From the NCBI GenBank assembly GCA_940337035.1, contig CALNHX010000276.1, forward strand, positions 1 through 64,000: a stretch of DNA of 64,000 nt, given 5' to 3'. Below the pieces are notes generated by a model. That model did no database searches. It saw only the letters and a program-made list of their open reading frames with translations, and was not told the DNA's origin. Origin of the DNA: Agriotes lineatus (Eukaryota > Arthropoda > Insecta > Coleoptera > Elateridae). Below, piece by piece: positions 56,459-64,000 of the stretch (positions are counted from its first letter, which is position 1; each line of letters starts with the position of its first letter). The translations under genes were made by a program, and so were the position numbers.

Positions 56459-56846
56459 TTGGTGAATATCAAATTCATATTAGAGGATTAGCCGTGCTTG
56501 GTTTGAAACTAATTTTAAGTTCTTTTGGATTTGAAAGCAATCAAAAATACACTTAAGAATTAATTTCAAGCCAAACAGTGGTTCATTCCAAAATATGAAA
56601 TTAGAATTCAAAATGTTGTCTTCAGTTACACCTCTTCTATCAATCCATGGATACATGCATATTCAAAATGTGTAGGGAAATTTGTGTTAATTATATGATA
56701 AACGGCATATGTTAGAAGATGAACCTGGACAACCTACAGAGTATAACTTAGAAAAATTCGACAAGAACTAGGTATTGGATCATCTGCAGCACGGCCAACT
56801 AAATTACTATGGCCTGCACATAGGGAATAAGGTCACTATATCAATT

Positions 56847-57224
56847 ACAGTGCCTTTATATAGACAGTGGCGACAATGGGGTGTCCTATTTTTGATTGGC
56901 TCCCTAGATCACGTGGTTTTAGCCGCCATGTTTATGCTAAATCACCTGTGATTCGTGTTATACTTTTGGCAGTACTGAAGTGTATTGTCAGTCTATGTCA
57001 AATTCGAGGTTAGCAGGTTCGGTTTTGCGTCAGTTTTGACACAAACTAACGCAAATCTTAACCTGCAAATCTCAAATGTTTTCAGTACTGCCAAACATAA
57101 AACACGTATCACAGTCGACTCTGATCACGGATTTAAATAAACACCCGTTAGAAATTTGCATAAATATGGCGGCGGGGGTGTGGCTTAGTTGTATTGTCGC
57201 CACTGTCTATATAAAGGCACTGTA
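56847..57224. mobile_element. TIR element ii (378 bp) inside element iv
   Basis: Ends TACAGTGCCTTTATATAGAC in perfect inverse are flanked by ATATCAAT (56839-56846, 57225-57232). It contains a GTCAAATTCGAG palindrome (56944-57115). Its ends are related to those of elements at 48781 and 57490. Confidence 0.92.
56944..57115. repeat. Palindrome with GTCAAATTCGAG core, copy 6
   Basis: Outer arms with CGTGTTATACTTTTGGCAGT, ACTGAAGTG match the outer arms of copy 1 (558-1316). The inverse arm has decayed around 57080 (CTCAAATGTTTTCAGTACTG). Confidence 0.8.
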
Positions 57225-57489
57225 ATATCAATAAGGTAACGCCATTCCATTCCTCGCTTGAGAATGTGAGAAAATTGTGAGATAAGGATAACAAATACAA
57301 ATTTCCCAAGTGCAATAAGGAGGACACTAGTTTTTGGGGATTTTCTTTTTGGTGTAATGGCACTTGTAAAGTGAGGAATCTGTTAGGTTATGTGTTTTTA
57401 TCCCCAGTTGGAGAAAATTGTGCGACAAGGATAGATATAAAAAATCACTAATGGCGGTAACTTATTGATATAGTGACCTTAATAGGGAA

Positions 57490-58739
57490 TACAGTGGCTA
57501 TATACAAGACAGTGTGGCCATAGGGATGTCTTCGCCGCTATTGGTCGACGCGAATATCCGCCATTAACAGGCAAAATATTTAGTTACTTTTAAGTTGTTC
57601 TAAAAGAGGTTGGTAGAACCTGTTCATTTGGTTATGGAAGAAAATAAAACCTTTCAAATCTGACAATTGTAAATTGTCAGTGTCAAATAATTCATTAGCG
57701 TCACAAGCGGGTCAAATTTTATCATCTATTGCCCTGAAGAACTAATATTCTGCACAGTAATTAAATGTGACAACGTATAATTATGCTATTGTTGTAATAG
57801 CACAAGATGCGTTCGACTTGGAATATATGATAAAGAGATTACATCGGTGCTACGATAAATGGGGCCTTAGCATGAGTTTAGAGGAAACGGAGTATTTACT
57901 AGTCAACTCGAAAGCACAATATGAAGTCTTAATAAATGAAGACAAGTAGAAAGGTTTAAATATCTCGGTGCTACAATACAATCGATGAAAAAGGTTTGGG
58001 AACAGAAGAGATCAGAACTCGAATAGTACAAAGTACTTAAAATCAATTCGATGGGACAATACTATCTCTAACAAAAACAAAAAAAGAATAGGTAAAGTAA
58101 TGGTAGAGTCGGTGCTATGTTATGGCAGTGAGGTATGGACTGTAACAGCGGAAATGAAACGAAGACTAAACACAGTTCAAATGGACGAAAAAACGCAAAG
58201 GTATCGAGACGAGATAGAGTGACGAACGAGGAAATAAGACGCAGAATGGAGGCACCAGAATCAGTTGTGGACAGAATTGGAGAATGGAGGAGACCACGTG
58301 GCTTATTAACATCTTTAAATGGTCGCCGCCGGTTAAGAAAAAAAGAGGTAGACCACGCAAACCGTGGAATGAGGGTATTCGGAGAGCCATGGAGGAACCT
58401 GGAAGAAGACCAAGCACAGAACAGGGAAGTTTGGAGACAGGGAACAGGAAGACGGCATTTAGCTCTACCTATTGTAAACTACCATAACTGAAACCGGTTG
58501 TAAACTTCATGTAACACCTTAAGGCACTACGAACGAACGCCAATGAGAAATGTCAATGTCCAAAAATAACACTGCACGTGTAACTAACATCAACTAGTTA
58601 AAATAACTAGCGCCAAAATAATGACTACTCAAAATCGTTCGATTATTTCGAAAGGCACTGTATATCTCTACGCTCAAATTTGCCTGTTAATGGCGGCCAA
58701 CAATCGTATGGCCACACTGTCTTGTATATAGTCACTGTA
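57490..58739. mobile_element. TIR element iii (1250 bp) carrying a reverse transcriptase fragment
   Basis: Ends TACAGTGGCTATATACAAGA and TACAGTGACTATATACAAGA are flanked by ATAGGGAA (57482-57489, 58740-58747). The inverted repeats continue inwards to CGCCATTAACAGGCAAA. It shares its left duplication with element iv. Most of the interior is an RTE-like fragment. Confidence 0.9.
57757..58490 (+). pseudogene. RTE-like reverse transcriptase carboxy-terminal relic
   Basis: Plus-strand fragments: YAIVVIAQDAFDLEYMIKRL, HRCYDKWGLSMSLEETEYLL, then KKRIGKVMVESVLCYGSEVW, KRRLNTVQMD, RVTNEEIRRRMEAPESVVDR, and near the end FKWSPPVKKKRGRPRKPWNE. The order matches the post-catalytic region of RTE-type enzymes. 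Many frameshifts. It lies wholly between the TIRs of element iii and may have been captured or inserted there. Confidence 0.82.
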
Positions 58740-58747
58740 ATAGGGAA

Positions 58748-59036
58748 CACCACCTGCAGCCACCTATTGTGAGAATTTACAAGCATTTTGGTGTGTTTCT
58801 TAGCTCAAATGTCAAAATTTCACGTTTAAAAATTAAAAGGTTTAGCTGCAGCTACACTGTGAAATCTCAGTGTATTGTTTTTAATGAAATTTAACGCTAT
58901 TTCCATGGTGGAGAATACCGTGTGCTAGACGGCCAACCCAAATTCGTTGTGTTTGCGCAGTGAAGTCAGTATCTAGGAGAATCTTGAGGCCGCCAATTTA
59001 GCGAGTACACGTTGTGTTTAGTTTTTTAATAGTAAT
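58748..59036. other. 5' flank of the P-like gene
   Basis: No gene and no clear inverted end for the P-like element were found. CACTGTGAAATCTCAGTG near 58854 is a small imperfect palindrome. Confidence 0.35.
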
Positions 59037-60679
59037 AATGCCGTCCTGTGCCGTTTCGAGTTGTAAGAATGACAACAAGAAAGGGTGCCGAAATAAAATA
59101 TTTGGGGTTTCCAAAGGATGCGGGTGTAGCGAAAAGGTTGATAACCCCCTGTAAGCTGAAAGCTAAAATTAACTTCAAAAATGGTAAGTCGAAAATACTT
59201 GGTTTAATCTGTATTTAATGTATGCTATTTGCTTCACATACAGCTTGTATATGTTCAATTCACTTCCCGAGTAATGCTTACGAAGTACCTCTGAAGCACC
59301 AATTGTTGAATTACACTCCAAAAACAGCAAGACTTTTGAGACAAGATGCTGTACCCATGTTGGAATTCCCAAACACCTTCCAACCATGCTTCAAAGTGTC
59401 TTCAAACATTCTAGTAATGAAAAGGAAGCGAAAGTTGGACGAACGTGTAGAGCGAGCTGGTAAAAGGGAACGACGAGCTGCAGTAGAGGAAATTTTAGCT
59501 ACGGTGATGGATTGTGATGAAATAAGTAACATCACAGAGAGTCTAGTCAGGCCAGAGACTCCGATGGGTGATGGTGCATCGACCTTACCTGACATCCCAA
59601 GCTGGTAAGGCAAAACGTATGCAGGAGAGACTGTCTCTTAGTACATAAATTAAATAGATTTTGATGTGTGATGGTCTAAATCATCCACTTCCAAAAATAC
59701 GAATTAATAAGACGTGTATTGTTTGCAGTTACGGTTGTCTATTGGAGAAGGAAACCCTCAAGGCTATGATCTTTTTTCTGGAGCAGGAACTCGAGGAACT
59801 CACAAAGAAGAACGCCGACTTAGCGTGAGAGAAGAAAGCTTCGGAAGAGAGTGCAGCAGAGAAGATCCGGAAGGTACTGGGAAAAATCTTCACACCTGAT
59901 CTTCAGAAGACATTATTGCAGCGATATCATTGAGAAGCGTAAGCCCAAGAGCTTATCGACGTTTAAGATCTCACGGGTACCTATTCGCTGCCTTATCAAC
60001 TTTACGCTCTTGGGCTTCCCGTTTGAACTTAAGTCAGGGAACTTTGGATGATGTAATAACTTTAATGAAGACTAAAGGTGAATACATGAGTACCTTAGAG
60101 CGCTTAATGGTTTTGTCGTTTGATTAGATTTACATATCCAATCAAATTTGTATCGACAAGACAAATGAGCAGAAGGTAGGTCTTTTGGTCTTCGCTGATG
60201 CGCCTCGTCTGTTGAAGCTTCTGAGGAATCATCTTTTAGATCAACGTTCAATATTGACAGCAGAATCATCGACAAATCCTGTTTTGAAAAGTTATTGTCA
60301 GTGACTAACGCGGAACTTACAATCACGTATAAAGTCAATCAATATCACTTAAATGTGACCGGCAGTCAAAGACAAAAAGTTGTGCCTGCATGCCAACTAT
60401 TATCAAAAAGCATTTCAAAAGCTTTTGACTATTGCGGTAACTTAATCAACGGTTGGTTTGATTTGTTTAATACGTCCATCAAGTACGATTGTAAAAACAA
60501 CGCATGTGGAGTTGATATTGAACAACAAATCGCACTTCTCAATGAGGTTAACTCCACCATTTCGCGTTTGCGGATCGGAAAACACAAAGGACTTGTTCCA
60601 TTCCAAAAGGGCATGTTATTGAGCAGCCGGTCATTGTTAAGTGTGTACGTTTATCTCAAGATGATATCGTAAAACAACT

Positions 60680-61590
60680 GAAATTAATTGAAACAAACTC
60701 GAACGGCCAACTTGTGAACGAAAAAATATTAAAACAAAAAATTCTAGTCAATAACAAAATTTTAAATATCCTCCATATTAACATTAGAAATATAAATAAG
60801 ACTATAGGCCAGTTGTTTATATTAATTGAACAATTTAATATTTCATGATGTCATAATCTTAACGGAATGCTTTCAGATAGCAAACTCTTTATTGTAGAAA
60901 ATTCTAATCTGTTTTGTAACATATAACTTGTAGTCTCTCCTTTTTAATGTAGATATTAGCTGAAAGTTGTGACTTCTCTTTATTTTAGAATTAAATTTGT
61001 ATAATCTAGCCCTTTTATATGTAAATGTATTTTTTCTACGATCGTGTCAAAATGACAACTTTATGCACAGTTTCTAGTGTCAAAAGTGACGTTTATAGCA
61101 CTCTTAATATTAGTGCTCGAATTACGTCTTTTTAACACGTTGCCATTGGTGGCATGTTTTAATACTAAATTAAAACACGCTTTGCCCTAAATTTGAACCT
61201 CAACATAACCTAGAATATCTAACACAATGTGACGAAAAAAGTGTCACCGAACTAAGTTTTTATATTTCTATTTCGCTCATAGAAAAAATAGTGTATGATG
61301 CACGTGTATAAGAGCCATTAAAGCACTAGCAACGTTAAAAGCGCTCCGCTCACGCGTTGTACTTTTAAACTCGTCGCACGTGCTTTAAAAGCATACCACT
61401 AGTATCATAATATACTATAAAAGTTTAATTTAAAAATGTGTATTTTAGTTCTATTTGAATATTATATAGAAATACTACTCTCTGATACATACAGGTGCTC
61501 CAGCACCTGGGTACCTACCTATCTATGTATTTCATATTGTATATATATTTTGTATCTTTTTTTGTATATAAATAAATATCTATCTATCTA
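60680..61590. other. Insert or intron within the P-like gene
   Basis: AT-rich DNA between the LVPFQKG block and the LNQDVVENLF block, where P-like proteins have only a short linker. It contains the hairpin at 61285-61425, so an insertion is likely. Confidence 0.45.
61285..61425. repeat. Hairpin with CGCTCCGCTCACGCG tip
   Basis: TAGTGTATGATGCACGTGTA and CATTAAAGCAC pair imperfectly with GTGCTTTAAAAGCATACCAC and ATCATAATATACTA. The tip CGCTCCGCTCACGCG is GC-rich like the others in the set. Confidence 0.7.
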
Positions 61591-62325
61591 AAATCAAAGT
61601 ACGATTTGGAGTAGATACTCATGTACCATCTAAATCAGGACGTAGTTGAGAACTTATTTTCTTATGTTAGCGAAATGGGCTGTCAAAATGACCACCCCAC
61701 TGCCCTTGATATTAAATATCGCTTACAATGGTATATTTTAGGCAAACATTCCGCTGTAATTTTTACAGTTAATAAAAACGCACAAGAAGGTTCCGAAGCA
61801 TGTCTAGCCACCCCTCTACAACAACTTGATGAGGAAAAGAACTGTATTACTCAGCGATATGTTGGCCTCTAACGTGGATGAAAAGGAGCAGTCAGAATCA
61901 ACGTTATTAGAAGAAGAATTCCAACTGTCTTCGACATTTATCGATTATGATGACGTAGATACTTTTGACCATCATTTGAGATACCTTCGGATCAGAGGGA
62001 GTTGTTGGACGTTTTCGAAAAATTTCTAGGGGTAATTTGATGGTGTCTAGTGATGATTTATTGAGTGCTGCTGGAGTATTAAACGAAAAATTTTCTTTTA
62101 TGCACGGAGGTTTCTAGAATGAAAAAAAATTATTTACTACTTTAGCAAAAAAATACTGCTTCGAAATTACCGACAAATGTTGAATTGCTCTTTGAAGTGC
62201 TGTTGTGTTTGGCCAGTGCCCAAACTTATATTCATTTGCAAACATTAAATAAAAAAAGTTATTCGAATACTCAACGAAATTTAGAAAGTAAAATTGGTAA
62301 ATTTACGAATAAGAAAAAGCAATGA

Positions 62326-63307
62326 ATAAGTATGATTGTAATATATATGTATTTAATTTTAGCATAATGTAGAATTTTTTCTAATAAGACTCCTGAAAGT
62401 TTGCCTCTTCTGTATGTTTTTAAACCTTTTCCCCCGAATTTTGGTAATTGCTTATAAACAGACTTCAGAGGCAACATGGCAGATGTATACCACGAGATTT
62501 AACACATGCTGTGAGCTTATAATACGAATAAATTCAGTTTCAAATCATCACGAGGATGTAATATCATAGAGAACAGCGTAGTTTCTCCTCGATACTGACG
62601 TCACACAGAGTGGTGGAGTTAGAGCTGCGTGCTGGCACACCATGTTATTTTTCCATCATGACAATTTCTAATAAATCAATAGATAAGGTAAGTTTATTTG
62701 TGGGAGTTTTAATTAGTACAGATAAAGTTAACAAGCAAAACTACTAATATAGTACACAGAAGTAGTACTTTTTAGAAGAAATCATTTATAAAGTTTTCAT
62801 ATTCATGTAGATATATTCCCAATAGGGGTAGGAACAAAAGCCCGAAAAGTTCTCAGCGCATATCCGCAACATCCCCTTTTTTTTGAAAACTCATCCCTAG
62901 CCTGTATAAGTTACAGTTTAAAAAACCTTTTTTGTAAACCATTACTCCGATTCACAAGATGTATAGAAAATGAAATGTTTATTATTAAATTCTACACAAA
63001 AAAGGTTATATTGTCTTTTTGGCTAATCTCCATCCAACTCTGGCAAATTGTGTTTAAAGTTAAAAGGATAGTTCTGAAAGCGCTGTGAGAAATCATTCTA
63101 TGGGTTCTCACAGAAACTATTTTATTAAATAAACGGTACCTAAATATAGCGGAGCAGATCATTGTCGACACAACGCATACTATATCTACAGTTTTTAACA
63201 GTTTCTGGGCTTTATCGACTTTGTTAGAACCATGCATTTTCTAATTTAAGCTTGTTTCCACACCAGCTATATGAGATAGAGCAGTCGACGCGTTTTTTTT
63301 TAAGTGG
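62326..63307. other. Intergenic, no gene seen
   Basis: A weak inverted pair (GTTTGCCTCTTCTG near 62399 and CAGACTTCAGAGGCAAC near 62460) is the only structure noticed. No coding region supported. Confidence 0.35.
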
Positions 63308-63309
63308 TA

Positions 63310-64000
63310 CAGTCATTTGGGGTAACTTTGAGCCACAGGGGTTAACTTTGCGCCACGAGTGGATTTTGCTTTAAAGCTACACAGCAAGTTTAATTTCCGT
63401 ACAGGAATCTACAACTTTTGCTACTAATTATCCTACAACATTTGCACCGAAGATGGCGCAACAGATTTTTGGTTATCTGCTTTAGTTTCGGGGAAAAACA
63501 GTTTTATTTCTGGCGGTATTTTGCGGGAGCTTCGGTCAGTGTTTTTCAAGTTGTTAAAAATATATATTGCAAGAAGGTGAGTTAATGAATTTATTTACAT
63601 TTATATAGTTGCGTGACTTAAGATAAAGGTAATATAAATATCAAAAACTGTATATTAAATGGTTTTAAATAATATTAAAAAGAAATAGGTTAGATAATTC
63701 AAAGCGTTTTTCGCGGTAACTTTGCGCCGGCTCAAAGTTACCATGATTGTGGTGCAAAGTTAGAGCAAATAAAATTTACATGACAAAAATTATATTTCAG
63801 TAATATATTATTAGCCGAAATATTTTCAAAATTTTTTTATTCGAAATTTGTACGAACTGTGATACAATATATTCATTCATACAGAATTTATTATTTGCGT
63901 GCTAGGTTTCCAAATGGGGAAAACAAAATTAAATCCTGGCGTTAGAAGATACGGTACCAAAAGCAGGTATACCGAAGAGCAATTAAAAAAAATTATTAAT
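63310..64000 (+). mobile_element. pogo-like element, 5' part, cut by window end
   Basis: After the dinucleotide TA at 63308 the sequence starts CAGTCATTTGGGGTAACTTT. CAGT ends next to TA are typical of pogo-group elements. The motif GGTAACTTTGCGCC or its inverse repeats near 63320-63352 and 63715-63770, like subterminal transposase-binding sites. A 5' UTR intron is likely (GTGAGT donor at 63577, TGCTAG acceptor ending about 63906). The right end lies outside the window. Confidence 0.65.
63914..64000 (+). CDS. pogo-like transposase amino terminus, truncated by window end
   Basis: The frame opens MGKTKLNPGVRRYGTKSRYT and continues EEQLKKIIN to the last base. This matches the amino end of pogo/CENP-B-type proteins, where a psq-like helix-turn-helix that binds DNA begins at the YTEEQL block. 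The ATG lies eight bases past a likely splice acceptor. Only 29 residues are visible, so intactness cannot be judged. Confidence 0.65.
   Translation, partial: MGKTKLNPGVRRYGTKSRYTEEQLKKIIN

Larger units (their letters stand above)
56829..57481. mobile_element. TIR element iv with 8-bp duplication, split by element ii
   Basis: Ends TAAGGTCACTATATCAATAA and the inverse ending ATATAGTGACCTTA are flanked by ATAGGGAA (56821-56828, 57482-57489). Subterminal GTAACGCCATT / AATGGCGGTAAC also pair. Its own length is about 265 bp after removing element ii. No gene. Confidence 0.88.
59037..62325 (+). pseudogene. P-element / THAP9-like transposase, decayed
   Basis: Plus-strand pieces occur in family order. 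MPSCAVSSCKNDNKKG starts a THAP zinc finger (C..C), and a one-base shift near 59088 leads to LGFPKDAGVAKRLI. After an apparent intron (GTAAGT at 59184) come CSIHFPSNAYEVPLKHQLL and RLLRQDAVPMLEFP, the end of the THAP domain, and a coiled-coil-like KRKRKLDERVERAGKRERR. Then RSVSPRAYRRLRSHGYLFAA, LERLMVLSFDEIYISN, LLVFADAPRLLKLLRNHLLD, LRIGKHKGLVPFQKGMLL, LNQDVVENLFSYVSEMG and YRLQWYILGKHS. The tail near 62040-62320 contains SSDDLLSAAGVLNEKFSFMH. Stops, frameshifts and a deletion after the FDE motif make it non-functional. A spacer at 60680-61590 separates the two halves. Confidence 0.82.

Noticed and set aside
1..64000. tRNA, rRNA or snRNA genes
   Set aside because: No A/B-box pair in a cloverleaf context or rRNA core sequence was recognised on either strand; faint candidates in AT-rich hairpins lacked the conserved residues.

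Overview
This is a transposon-rich stretch of AT-rich animal nuclear DNA. The spliced genes, short GT-AG introns (about 42-60 bp), an insect-style PET100, MFSD9-like transporters and the mix of mariner, piggyBac, MULE, hAT, P-like and Ty3/gypsy elements all suggest an insect; a beetle is plausible, but the species cannot be named from the sequence.

Host genes are few. PET100 (1928-2161, +) is a cytochrome c oxidase assembly factor. Two MFSD9-like major facilitator paralogues lie on the minus strand 24 kb apart (2718-4330 and 27564-28982). They share the same five-exon architecture, and the first has a tandemly duplicated first coding exon. A four-exon secreted MD-2-like/DUF1091-type protein is at 39804-41013 (-). 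Pdhb (54860-55951, +), the mitochondrial pyruvate dehydrogenase E1 beta subunit, has an intronless CDS behind a 5' UTR intron.

Almost everything else is mobile DNA whose ends can be read to the base. 6.2-9.4 kb: a decayed minus-strand non-LTR retrotransposon. 10.0-10.6 kb: a Tc1 relic. 12543-15573: a DNA transposon with long, internally repetitive inverted repeats, a 3-bp target duplication and a FEN1/XPG-like nuclease gene. 16522-25238: an internally deleted mariner hit by three insertions. The largest (16793-23136) is a Mutator-like element with an exact 9-bp duplication that carries both a MULE transposase and a tyrosine recombinase gene with all catalytic residues; that recombinase gene is split by a 716-bp MITE that also has a 9-bp duplication. 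29271-30317: a hAT element. 31684-33262: a long inverted-repeat element with a solo LTR. 35453-38426: a TTAA element split by a piggyBac. 48781-54439: a TIR element split by a Ty3/gypsy retrotransposon with apparently identical LTRs. 56829-58739: 8-bp-duplication elements inserted side by side and into each other. 59037-62325: a decayed P-element/THAP9-like gene. 63310 to the window end: the start of a pogo-like element.

Two kinds of fold-back DNA cross these boundaries. One is a palindromic core of about 50 bp per half (consensus start GTCAAATTCGAGGTTAGCAG), seen at least six times, where the flanking arms differ between copies yet are self-complementary within each copy. The other is a set of hairpins of about 100-150 bp with GC-rich CGAG-type tips. 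Neither is explained by the recognised elements, and together with the MULE/recombinase combination they are the most interesting signals here. Coordinates of spliced genes come from manual splice-site reading and phase checks; family names come from recalled motifs, not a search.
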